Below are positions 1 to 5,840 of a DNA stretch of 5,840 nucleotides, piece after piece. The stretch's first letter is position 1. Every line of letters begins with the position of its first letter. The notes beneath the pieces were generated by a model. The model was given only the letters and a program-made list of their open reading frames with translations, was not told the DNA's origin and ran no database searches. The position numbers and the translations under genes are program-made. This DNA comes from Candidatus Cloacimonadota bacterium (lineage in GTDB: Bacteria > Cloacimonadota > Cloacimonadia > Cloacimonadales > WRIO01), in contig JAGOCT010000126.1 of the NCBI GenBank assembly GCA_017998585.1, forward strand, positions 1 through 5,840, in the 5' to 3' direction.

Positions 1-702
1 AGTGCAAAAGAGCATGGAAACTGTTTCTTTGAATTCTACCCTTATCTACTCAAGTTACTTGGATTCAAAGGATGGGTCGTTTTAATTGATGAAATAGAAC
101 TAATTGGCAAAATGGGAAAAGTTGGACGTTTAAATTCTTATATGGCATTATCTTATTTACTCAACTGGAATAATAACAGTCATTTACCGGTTTATACACT
201 GGTTGCATCAGCTAAAACATTACAAACTGAAGTATTTTACAGCAGAAAGAATGATGTACAGAAAATACCAGAAACAGCGATGGAGAGAATCAGTTCTGAT
301 GCGGCATATCAAATGCGTGCTTTTTTTGATATCGCTGCCAGAAGCAACCGTAATCTGTTGCTAAATCCAGTAATGAAAAAAGAATACATGGCTTTGTTTC
401 AGGCAATTATGGCAATTCATAAACGGGCAATCCCCTGGATCAATCCGGATGAAGAAAACCTGGCTGAAAAACTGGAAAAGATCGTAAAGCCAGAGAGAAG
501 ACCAGTTAGAGTCAGTATTCGCATGTTTATCGAACTGCTAGACATTTATGCAATTACCGGACAAATTGTAGAAAATATAAAAGAGCAGAAATTAAAAGAG
601 TATGACTTAACAGAAGAATTTCAAATCAATACAGACAATCTATCATCTGAAACCGGCGGATTTAAAGAGAAAAGCCTCGAAGAGATGTTTGACGAGGATT
701 AA
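1..702 (+). CDS. BrxD-like DUF2791 P-loop ATPase, C-terminal part (5' end outside window)
   Basis: The reading frame is open from base 1 to the TAA at 700-702, giving 233 visible residues; the N-terminus, including the Walker A loop, lies upstream. A Walker B strand is seen at bases 76-93 (VVLIDE), followed by the family-typical continuation IELIGKMGKVGR and then SYMALSYLL. This pattern matches the BREX-system ATP-binding family DUF2791, to which BrxD belongs. Near the C-terminus an Arg-rich helix (RRPVRVSIRMFIELLD, about 505-546) resembles the conserved end of that family. The ATG at 112 is not the start, because the Walker B motif lies before it. In BREX types 2 and 6, BrxD is a defence component of unresolved biochemical role. 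Here it is followed after 11 bases by a BrxL-type gene, so a defence role is inferred. Another DUF2791-containing conflict ATPase remains possible because the N-terminal half is unseen. Confidence 0.8.
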   Translation, partial: SAKEHGNCFFEFYPYLLKLLGFKGWVVLIDEIELIGKMGKVGRLNSYMALSYLLNWNNNSHLPVYTLVASAKTLQTEVFYSRKNDVQKIPETAMERISSDAAYQMRAFFDIAARSNRNLLLNPVMKKEYMALFQAIMAIHKRAIPWINPDEENLAEKLEKIVKPERRPVRVSIRMFIELLDIYAITGQIVENIKEQKLKEYDLTEEFQINTDNLSSETGGFKEKSLEEMFDED

Positions 703-713
703 TAAATTTCTGC

Positions 714-2183
714 ATGATTGATATTCAGAAAAGTGCATATCCATTGGATGATAAGATCAAAAGGATTTTCCCAAAAGAATCCCTTTATAAAGATCCTGAT
801 TTCTATAATGTTTTTCATTCTTACAATCTACCTTCATTTATAAAAGACTGGCTAATCAGAATATTCACCTTAGGAAATGAATTTGACAGGCAAACCTGTC
901 GTGAATTCTTATCTGAAAAAGTACCTAACCGAGGAGTCAGTCTCAGGCAAAAATTGCTTCATTTAAGAAAACCAATACAGATATTATCCAGACTCATTAT
1001 TCACACCGATTTAATGAATGGAAGAATCAGTTTTTCCATACCGGATTTGGGTATAGGACATCGGGAAGGTCTTGTTTCACTTGATATGGAGCAGGAAAAA
1101 CTGAATTTATTGCATGAAGGAGAAGTTTGGGGGATTTTGACCCTTGTATATGTCCCTCCTACTGAATACATGCCTGGGCATATTCTATTAATTGATTATA
1201 AGCCATTTCAGCCTTATTCCCTTGACCCTGCTTATTTTTATGAAGCCAGAAGACACTTTACTACCCATGAGTGGATTGATCTGATTGTCAGAACCATGGA
1301 ATTTAATCCCCACTATGTAGATGAAAAACAAGGAAAATACTTTGATTTAAAGAGAAAAATGGCATTGATTTCACGTTTACTGGTTTATACTGAAACGAAT
1401 CTTAATATGATTGAACTGGCACCTAAAGGAACTGGGAAATCTTATGTATTTAATAATTTATCAAAATATAACTGGACAGTCAGTGGTGGGGTGATTACCC
1501 GTGCAAACCTGTTTTATAACATATCCACCCGATTACCCGGGATCATTCATCATTATGATTTTCTGGTATTGGATGAGATAGAAACACTGGGTTTTTCCAA
1601 TGAAGAAGAAACGCTTGGTGCTTTTAAAAATTATCTGGAAAATGGAAAGATCGTCGTAGCAAATTATACAGGGCGTTCTGACTGTGGTTTAATGATGCTT
1701 GGAAATATCAGGCTGGATAAAAGAATGAGGCCTAAAAACAAGAATTTCTTTATTGGACTACCTCAGTTTTTCCAATCCTCAGCCTTTGTTGACCGAATTC
1801 ATGGTTTTATTGAAGGATGGGATCTATTCAGATTTAATGAGAATATGAAAATGAAAGGGATTTCTCTGAATACAGAGTATTTTTCTGAAATGCTTCATCT
1901 GATGAGACATGAACACCAATACACTGCAATAGTCGATGAAATGCTTGAAATCCCAAAGAGCGCTGATACCAGAGATACAAAAGCAGTTAAAAAACTCTGT
2001 TCAGCTTATTTGAAACTGATTTTCCCCCATATCACCAAACCGGATGATGTTTCTCCTCTTGAATTAGAATTATATGTGTTGAAACCGGCTTTACAGAAAC
2101 GTGCTGTTATACGACAGCAATTAAGTGAACTTGATCCGGAGTATTCGCCTGAGATACCGGATATCAGACTAAGAAGATATTAA
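714..2183 (+). CDS. brxL: BrxL-type AAA+ ATPase, short form without Lon-like domain
   Basis: This 489-residue protein matches BrxL over its full length. Residues about 10-200 form the BrxL N-terminal region (LLHEGEVWG near 132-140; FTTHEWIDL at 182-190). The AAA+ core follows: a Walker A-like loop APKGTGKS at 236-243 (Lys242), SGGVITRANLF at 257-267, Walker B LVLDE at 284-288 (Asp287, Glu288), a sensor-like GN at 330-331, and DRIHG at 360-364 with a probable arginine finger. A helical tail (YLKLIFPH, then KRAVIRQQL) ends the protein. Long BrxL proteins of type 1 BREX are about 660-690 residues with a C-terminal Lon-protease-like domain; here nothing follows the tail. BrxL is known to form MCM-like ring assemblies on DNA and is needed for phage restriction. 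The first Walker A glycine is replaced by Ala236. The ATG at 714 is the only good start: an in-frame stop lies at 690-692 and no other ATG intervenes. The nearest purine-rich site, GAGGA at 694-698, is unusually far away (15 bases). Confidence 0.9.
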   Translation: MIDIQKSAYPLDDKIKRIFPKESLYKDPDFYNVFHSYNLPSFIKDWLIRIFTLGNEFDRQTCREFLSEKVPNRGVSLRQKLLHLRKPIQILSRLIIHTDLMNGRISFSIPDLGIGHREGLVSLDMEQEKLNLLHEGEVWGILTLVYVPPTEYMPGHILLIDYKPFQPYSLDPAYFYEARRHFTTHEWIDLIVRTMEFNPHYVDEKQGKYFDLKRKMALISRLLVYTETNLNMIELAPKGTGKSYVFNNLSKYNWTVSGGVITRANLFYNISTRLPGIIHHYDFLVLDEIETLGFSNEEETLGAFKNYLENGKIVVANYTGRSDCGLMMLGNIRLDKRMRPKNKNFFIGLPQFFQSSAFVDRIHGFIEGWDLFRFNENMKMKGISLNTEYFSEMLHLMRHEHQYTAIVDEMLEIPKSADTRDTKAVKKLCSAYLKLIFPHITKPDDVSPLELELYVLKPALQKRAVIRQQLSELDPEYSPEIPDIRLRRY

Positions 2184-2194
2184 TAAAATAGAAA

Positions 2195-2201
2195 AAGGAA
2201 G
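2195..2201 (+). promoter_or_regulatory. Ribosome binding site for the DUF7309/DUF6930-type gene
   Basis: AAGGAAG lies 5 bases before the ATG at 2207, within the 23-base gap after the BrxL-type gene. It is much stronger than the site before the BrxL-type gene, and it supports this start and independent translation initiation of the third gene. Confidence 0.7.
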
Positions 2202-2206
2202 TAGTT

Positions 2207-3220
2207 ATGGCTATAACAACACAGGAACAATGGCAAAAACTCTATCATTTTGCTGATGAAATCTATAAAATAAAACCATGGGGATTTTTATATGAAGATC
2301 AGATAATAAAAATAGTGTATCCTAAAACGAACATAGAATATTATGTAAGTGTAATGGGTTCAGCCGGAGAACATTTTTCTGTTACCGCATACGAAGGGGA
2401 TCAAAGTTTAAATAATTTTCACAAACTGCTTAATTCAGTTAGTGAAAATGAAAAAATGCAATTGATACTTGAAACTACCCAGGTGATTCTGTCTTTTGAG
2501 AATAATGAGTTTCTTGAAAAAGAAGATAAGAAGATTATCAAAGATTTGGATTTGAAATATCGCGGGAAAAAAGCTTATCCTTGTTTCAGAATCCAGGAGC
2601 CCGGGTATTTGAGAGCGAGACCGGATAGTGATCAGGCTGATCTGATGATTTTTCTGTATGAAAAATGTCTTCAAGTGCTGAGCTATGTTAATGATCATAA
2701 AACCATGGAAAAAGGGGGAGAATATGGACTTCCTGAAATCCAGAGTCTTGAAAATGCAGAATGGATTGATGTGGAAGAAGAAATACAAAATACTAATATC
2801 GAGATACTCTCTGCAGAATTTGATCAAAAAATGGTGGATTCAATCAAGAAACTGCCTTTTAGTTCAGATGAATATGTCCTTTTCTCATTTATAATCCCTA
2901 TGCCTATATTAGAAAAAAAACCGATTTATGGATATTCTTTTCTGATTCTGGATACGAAAACTTCGATGATTGTTTATATGGATACCATTGCGCCAAAACC
3001 TGATTTAAGATCAATGTACAAGGATTATGCAAAACATGTTGAAAAGTTTTTCAAAAAGATTAAGCATCGTCCAAAAAAGTTAATTGTTACTTCAGAATTT
3101 TATGCTGATTTATTAGTTGACTTTTTTAATGCTGTCGAAATATATATATATATTGTAAACAACACAAAAGAACTGGAAAAAATTCAGAACTCGCTGTATG
3201 ACCATTTTCTTCATGGCTGA
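2207..3220 (+). CDS. DUF7309/DUF6930-type protein of unknown function
   Basis: This 337-residue protein has no signal peptide or membrane segment and is probably cytoplasmic. Two regions are visible. Residues about 5-155 look like DUF7309: W9 and LY (12-13), then PW (24-25), YYVSVMGSAGEHF (45-57), YEGDQSL (62-68), and a conserved basic/aromatic stretch LKYRGKKAYPCF (116-127) followed by PG (132-133). Residues about 200-332 look like DUF6930: strand-rich YVLFSFIIPMP (223-233), FLILDTKTSMIVYMDT (245-260), and RPKKLIVTSEFYADLL (288-303). Assignment is from recalled family patterns and is moderately sure; no enzymatic motif is recognised. It is probably the last gene of the BrxD-like/BrxL operon, 23 bases downstream, which suggests, but does not show, a part in the same defence process. 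It ends in tandem in-frame stops, TGA (3218-3220) and TAG (3221-3223). An (AT)7 run encodes residues 312-316. Confidence 0.75.
   Translation: MAITTQEQWQKLYHFADEIYKIKPWGFLYEDQIIKIVYPKTNIEYYVSVMGSAGEHFSVTAYEGDQSLNNFHKLLNSVSENEKMQLILETTQVILSFENNEFLEKEDKKIIKDLDLKYRGKKAYPCFRIQEPGYLRARPDSDQADLMIFLYEKCLQVLSYVNDHKTMEKGGEYGLPEIQSLENAEWIDVEEEIQNTNIEILSAEFDQKMVDSIKKLPFSSDEYVLFSFIIPMPILEKKPIYGYSFLILDTKTSMIVYMDTIAPKPDLRSMYKDYAKHVEKFFKKIKHRPKKLIVTSEFYADLLVDFFNAVEIYIYIVNNTKELEKIQNSLYDHFLHG
3140..3153 (+). repeat. (AT)7 dinucleotide repeat inside a coding region
   Basis: Seven perfect AT units lie within codons 312-316 of the DUF7309/DUF6930-type gene (residues IYIYI), 21 codons before its end. Slippage by one unit would shift the frame of the C-terminal tail only. 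In such AT-rich DNA the run could also be chance. Confidence 0.8.
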
Positions 3221-3251
3221 TAGATTCAAAAAGATAAGACTAAATCTATTT

Positions 3252-3274
3252 AAAAGCCCGTTTTTCGGGCTTTT
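3252..3274. terminator. Bidirectional intrinsic terminator between convergent operons
   Basis: AAAAGCCCG (3252-3260) pairs perfectly with CGGGCTTTT (3266-3274) around a TTTTT loop. The stem has a GC-rich core, and its flanks give a T run on both strands, so it can end transcription from both directions. It lies 31 bases after the stop of the plus-strand cluster and 16 bases beyond the stop of tsaD. Confidence 0.9.
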
Positions 3275-3321
3275 CTACAACAAAATCATATTATATTTTC
3301 TTGATGCCTTTTGTAGAAAAG
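3270..3321. repeat. 11-base inverted repeat bridging terminator and tsaD 3' end
   Basis: CTTTTCTACAA (3270-3280) is the exact reverse complement of TTGTAGAAAAG (3311-3321), with a 30-base spacer. One arm overlaps the 3' side of the terminator stem and the other overlaps the hairpin inside the end of tsaD, so the pairings are mutually exclusive. A regulatory role is only a possibility. Confidence 0.6.
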
Positions 3322-4310
3322 GCATTTAAATCAAGAGATGAAAACTCTTTTTTGAGATATTTTGGTATGGCAGCAGCACCAATCATGGCAGCATTATCCA
3401 TACAAAGCTTTAATGGCGGAAAATAGATTTCAGCTTTCAATTTATGATTTGCTTTTAGCATTTGATCTCTTAAAAAACTATTGGCAGAAACACCACCAGC
3501 AACAATAATCTTCTTAATCTGATGTTTTGTGGCATAAGCAATGGTTTTTTTTACCAATATATCTACAATTGCCAGTTGAGCAGAAGCCACAATATCATGA
3601 ATATTCTCATTAATATAGACTTGATCTTGTTTATTTAAATATTGTAAGACAGCTGTTTTTAACCCGCTGAAGCTGAAATTGAAGTTATCTTTTCGATTCA
3701 TCGCCTGAGGAAACTTATAAAAATGAGGATTACCTGTCTTAGCCATTTTATCAATAATAGGGCCTCCAGGATAGCCAAGATTTAAGATTTTGGCGATTTT
3801 ATCAAATGCTTCACCTGCAGCATCATCTACCGTATGTCCAACAATTCTGAAGTCTTCTTCTGTTTCAAACTCTACAAGCTCTGTATGCCCACCAGAGATA
3901 ATCAGTGCCAGCCAGGGAGCCTGTAAATCCGGAGTAGATATTTTGTTGGCAAATACATGGCCTAGCATATGATTTACAGCAATTAAGGGAACATTTAATG
4001 ACCAGGCAAGTCCTTTGGCAAATGAGACGCCTACCAGTAATGAACCAATCAGACCTGGATTAACAGATACCGCAATTGCAGAAACATCTGAAAGTAATAT
4101 GCCAGATTCATTCAATGCCAAATCCATACAATAGCTCAGATTCTTCAGATGAAGTCTGGAAGCTAGTTCTGGCACCACCCCACCAAAATCATTATGGATT
4201 GCCTGCGAGGAAATAATATTGGAATAGACCTTATATTCTGTATCAATAACAGCAATGGAGGTATCATCACATGAGCTCTCAATGGCTAAAATGTATTCTT
4301 TTTTCATCAT
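3291..4310 (-). CDS. tsaD: tRNA N6-adenosine threonylcarbamoyltransferase TsaD
   Basis: TsaD (Kae1/Gcp/YgjD family) transfers the threonylcarbamoyl group from threonylcarbamoyl-AMP to A37 of ANN-decoding tRNAs, forming t6A, together with TsaB and TsaE in the cytoplasm. The 339-residue length is normal. Visible motifs are the N-terminal ASKHA-fold strand ILAIESSCDDTS (7-18), the metal-binding NHMLGH with His114 and His118, ISGGHTEL (138-145), DDAAGEAFDK (162-171), GGVSAN (272-277) and CMDNAAMIG (303-311) carrying the C-terminal metal-ligand Asp305. The usual GPGL loop reads NPGL (84-87). The protein starts Met-Met; the first ATG overlaps the stop of the YbbR-type gene as TAATG, and the upstream ribosome site (AAAGAAAG) is weak, which suggests translational coupling. 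No other member of the t6A pathway is in view. The gene is essential in many bacteria and is presumably a fixed chromosomal neighbour of the accessory cluster. Confidence 0.97.
   Translation of the reverse strand: MMKKEYILAIESSCDDTSIAVIDTEYKVYSNIISSQAIHNDFGGVVPELASRLHLKNLSYCMDLALNESGILLSDVSAIAVSVNPGLIGSLLVGVSFAKGLAWSLNVPLIAVNHMLGHVFANKISTPDLQAPWLALIISGGHTELVEFETEEDFRIVGHTVDDAAGEAFDKIAKILNLGYPGGPIIDKMAKTGNPHFYKFPQAMNRKDNFNFSFSGLKTAVLQYLNKQDQVYINENIHDIVASAQLAIVDILVKKTIAYATKHQIKKIIVAGGVSANSFLRDQMLKANHKLKAEIYFPPLKLCMDNAAMIGAAAIPKYLKKEFSSLDLNAFSTKGIKKI
3304..3325. repeat. Perfect 9-bp hairpin in the 3' end of tsaD
   Basis: ATGCCTTTT (3304-3312) and AAAAGGCAT (3317-3325) are perfect inverted arms around a 4-base loop GTAG. 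On the minus strand they encode residues 329-336 of TsaD. The element could act as a back-up terminator or 3'-end stabiliser; on the plus strand it is followed by TTTAAA, which is a weak tail. Confidence 0.65.
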
Positions 4311-5185
4311 TAATCTTTCTTTTTAATTGTTACTTTCTGAGGTGTATAGTCTATAATTTTTAAACTGCTTTCTTTGGAAAGTGATATTTCAACTTCTCCA
4401 TTGGAAGGATTCACTTTTGCTTTAATATCATTTGAGTTGATGATTGCCAAAGAATCTTTTTTCCCTTCAACAATTACAGAAACTCTATCTGGGAAAAAGA
4501 TGTAAGAATGGTCTGTATTTTCAATTAGAATATTCGTAAAGGTTTTACTTAATACAGCCTGATTTTGTTTTATCAGATTTAACTGGGCAGGAATGATAAT
4601 CACTCTGTTACTGATAGTTTCAAATCTAACTTTCTTATTATCTTTAATCATCTCTATTGTAATTGGTTCAGTTGAAATACTCTCAATTCTTTGAATGTCA
4701 CCTACAGGGCCAGAAAGAAGGACTGTTCTCTCGTCAACGTCAAATTGCTGAGCATAATAGTATTCTTTGGTTTCAGGTGTTTCAAATTTCATTTGCACAT
4801 TGACTTTTTTTTGGATAATACGTTCTGCAGAAAGATTTGTTTTGTTGATATCGTCTAAAGCTGTAAATTTAAGTCTGTTGTGTTTTTTTAGAAAAGGAAG
4901 TATTTTGTCGGCTGATAATGGGTTTTTCCCGATGGTTAAGGTCGATGCATCATATTCAACGTATGGATTAGACATAAAAAAGGTAAGTATGGCAATACCA
5001 TCTCCTTCAACCTGGAAGTTTAATTTGAGGGATTCCTGTTTATTGACATAGATGTTTTCAGGGATATTGATAATTCTCAATGGGATTTTCATTGTTATAC
5101 TTTGTTCTTTTAACAGATTTACCTGTAACCAGATAATAATTGCAATGATTAGTGCCAGTATTTTTAATCCAAGATTTTTGTTCAT
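4310..5185 (-). CDS. YbbR-like domain protein, membrane-anchored
   Basis: This 291-residue protein has one N-terminal membrane helix (about residues 5-24, LGLKILALIIAIIIWLQVNL) directly followed by the hallmark start of a YbbR repeat (PLRIINIPENI, about 35-45). The rest is beta-rich and can be read as about three YbbR-like repeats (roughly 30-110, 125-215 and 218-291), exposed outside the inner membrane. In Firmicutes the YbbR protein CdaR regulates the diadenylate cyclase CdaA, usually from the neighbouring gene; no cyclase is seen here, so the role is open. The start at 5185 is supported by GGAG at 5192-5195, 6 bases upstream. The gene lies 12 bases after the Omp85-family gene and overlaps tsaD by one base, pointing to an operon. 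Its position next to an outer-membrane barrel gene fits an envelope function, which is inference. Confidence 0.85.
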   Translation of the reverse strand: MNKNLGLKILALIIAIIIWLQVNLLKEQSITMKIPLRIINIPENIYVNKQESLKLNFQVEGDGIAILTFFMSNPYVEYDASTLTIGKNPLSADKILPFLKKHNRLKFTALDDINKTNLSAERIIQKKVNVQMKFETPETKEYYYAQQFDVDERTVLLSGPVGDIQRIESISTEPITIEMIKDNKKVRFETISNRVIIIPAQLNLIKQNQAVLSKTFTNILIENTDHSYIFFPDRVSVIVEGKKDSLAIINSNDIKAKVNPSNGEVEISLSKESSLKIIDYTPQKVTIKKKD

Positions 5186-5191
5186 TAGTAT

Positions 5192-5195
5192 CTCC
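5192..5195 (-). promoter_or_regulatory. Ribosome binding site for the YbbR-type gene
   Basis: GGAG on the minus strand, 6 bases before the ATG at 5185-5183, lies inside the 12-base gap after the Omp85-family stop codon. It fixes the start of the YbbR-type protein. Confidence 0.7.
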
Positions 5196-5197
5196 GT

Positions 5198-5840
5198 TTA
5201 AAAGTCCTGATTGATACTGAAATAATAAGAAGGCTTTCCATGATTTATCAAATCACTTTTCCAAGCTACATCTAATTTGATTACAAAATAACCAATATTC
5301 ATTCTGGGACCAAATCCGAATCCAAGCGTTAAGTCTTGTAATTTACCATGATGAATTCCCTGGAACTTATCTTTTGAATCCCAAACTGCGCCTAAATCAG
5401 TAAAAACGGACCCTCTGATATCTCCTAAAGTCATTGGGAGAGGAAAACCCAATTTTAAATAATCTACAAAAGGGTATCTGAGTTCTAAAGAACTTAATGC
5501 TTTGATATTTCCTTCATGGTCAGATTCATTCCCTCTGACTCCATTAAAACCTAACAGGTTAAATTGTTGAGGATTAGCTCCCTGACTATGTCCAAAAATA
5601 AAGCGGTTGGCTAAGGAAAAATTTTCATTAAGTGCAGAATATGTTCTGATATCGGTATATTGAGTCAGATATTGAAAATCTTTTTCGGAAAAGTTTTTTT
5701 TGATTGTATAGTATGCTTTAATTCCTGATACAGGGCCTGTACTGCCATAGAGCGCATTATCATACACGATTGAGAAAGCGGGGCTGTAGTTTAAGACTTT
5801 CTTCAAATTGATATCCTGCCAGTTACCATTCGTCTCATCC
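5198..5840 (-). CDS. Omp85/BamA-family outer-membrane barrel, C-terminal part (5' end outside window)
   Basis: The minus-strand frame is open from the window edge to the TAA at 5200-5198, giving 213 visible residues, all from the C-terminal bacterial surface antigen (D15/Omp85) barrel. Family signs are DNALYGSTGP near the left edge, an RG-containing loop (LLGFNGVRGNE, matching the conserved L6 loop VRGF/Y position but with Asn after RG), SLELRYPFV, and GSVFTDLGAVWD, with alternating strand patterns to the end. The last residue is Phe, as expected for a beta-barrel signal recognised by the BAM machinery. A TTG at 5806 is not the start, because the barrel homology continues upstream. The missing N-terminus could hold POTRA domains (BamA/TamA) or a TolB-like WD40 propeller, as in large surface antigens of the FCB group; the visible part cannot decide. 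It is likely the upstream gene of the ybbR-like/tsaD operon. Confidence 0.85.
   Translation of the reverse strand, partial: DETNGNWQDINLKKVLNYSPAFSIVYDNALYGSTGPVSGIKAYYTIKKNFSEKDFQYLTQYTDIRTYSALNENFSLANRFIFGHSQGANPQQFNLLGFNGVRGNESDHEGNIKALSSLELRYPFVDYLKLGFPLPMTLGDIRGSVFTDLGAVWDSKDKFQGIHHGKLQDLTLGFGFGPRMNIGYFVIKLDVAWKSDLINHGKPSYYFSINQDF

Noticed and set aside
112..702. ATG at 112 as the true start of the first gene
   Set aside because: The frame is open to base 1 and the Walker B motif of the DUF2791 domain (76-93) lies before this ATG, so the gene begins outside the window.
714..2183. Naming the BrxL-type protein an active Lon protease
   Set aside because: The Lon-like C-terminal region is absent and no Ser-Lys catalytic dyad region follows the ATPase, so only an ATPase role is supported.
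2435..2827. Minus-strand 130-codon open frame inside the DUF7309/DUF6930-type gene
   Set aside because: It is rich in Phe/Ile/His as expected from the antisense of an AT-rich gene, and the sense frame has convincing domain patterns.
2685..2894. Plus-strand 69-codon open frame inside the DUF7309/DUF6930-type gene
   Set aside because: Out-of-frame overlap with a better supported gene, and no recognisable domain.
3790..3972. Plus-strand 60-codon open frame antisense to tsaD
   Set aside because: It lies wholly within the conserved tsaD coding sequence and has low-complexity Ser-rich content.
4035..4060. NPGL in place of GPGL in TsaD as a sign of lost function
   Set aside because: All metal-binding and nucleotide-site motifs are otherwise intact and the length is normal, so this is more likely tolerated variation.
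4767..5051. Plus-strand 94-codon open frame antisense to the YbbR-type gene
   Set aside because: It lies wholly inside a well supported gene, with no ribosome site or domain of its own.
5198..5806. TTG at 5806 as the start of the outer-membrane protein gene
   Set aside because: The frame continues to the window edge and a barrel C-terminus of this kind needs an N-terminal part; no ribosome site supports TTG.
1..5840. CRISPR array, tRNA or rRNA gene, insertion sequence or phage attachment site
   Set aside because: No regularly spaced repeats, cloverleaf-like segment, transposase or integrase frame, or paired direct repeats were seen, and coding sequence fills nearly all of the window.

Overview
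The window holds two convergent gene blocks, with three genes visible in each, separated by a bidirectional terminator near 3252-3274. It is AT-rich throughout. It comes from a Gram-negative (diderm) bacterium, because the minus-strand block begins with an Omp85-family outer-membrane barrel. An Omp85 surface antigen, a YbbR-repeat protein and TsaD together with low GC suggest the Fibrobacteres-Chlorobi-Bacteroidetes/Cloacimonadota neighbourhood. That placement is inference; no rRNA or other decisive marker is present.

Left block (plus strand, 1-3220): three tightly spaced genes read as an accessory, probably anti-phage, cluster. The first is the C-terminal part of a P-loop ATPase of the DUF2791/BrxD type and enters from outside the window. 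The second is a 489-residue BrxL-type AAA+ protein with the N-terminal and ATPase regions but no room for the C-terminal Lon-like domain of long BrxL proteins. The third is a 337-residue protein of DUF7309/DUF6930 type with no known function. Gaps of 11 and 23 bases suggest one operon whose promoter lies upstream of the window. In the classical BREX scheme BrxD goes with BrxHI (types 2 and 6) and BrxL with types 1 and 4, so a DUF2791 ATPase directly followed by a short BrxL is not a standard layout. No methyltransferase (PglX), phosphatase (PglZ) or helicase is visible here; they could lie upstream. This cluster is the best candidate for an under-described system.

Right block (minus strand, 5840 down to 3291): the C-terminal end of an Omp85/BamA-family barrel (partial), then a membrane-anchored YbbR-domain protein, then tsaD for the universal tRNA t6A modification. 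They are separated by 12 bases and by a 1-base TAATG overlap, so they are probably co-transcribed housekeeping genes. tsaD therefore marks the chromosomal edge of the accessory cluster.

The junction (about 3252-3325) contains the terminator, a second perfect hairpin inside the 3' end of tsaD, and an 11-base inverted repeat that links the two and would be mutually exclusive with them. No tRNA, rRNA, CRISPR array, insertion sequence or attachment site was found, and no gene-free stretch exceeds 71 bases.
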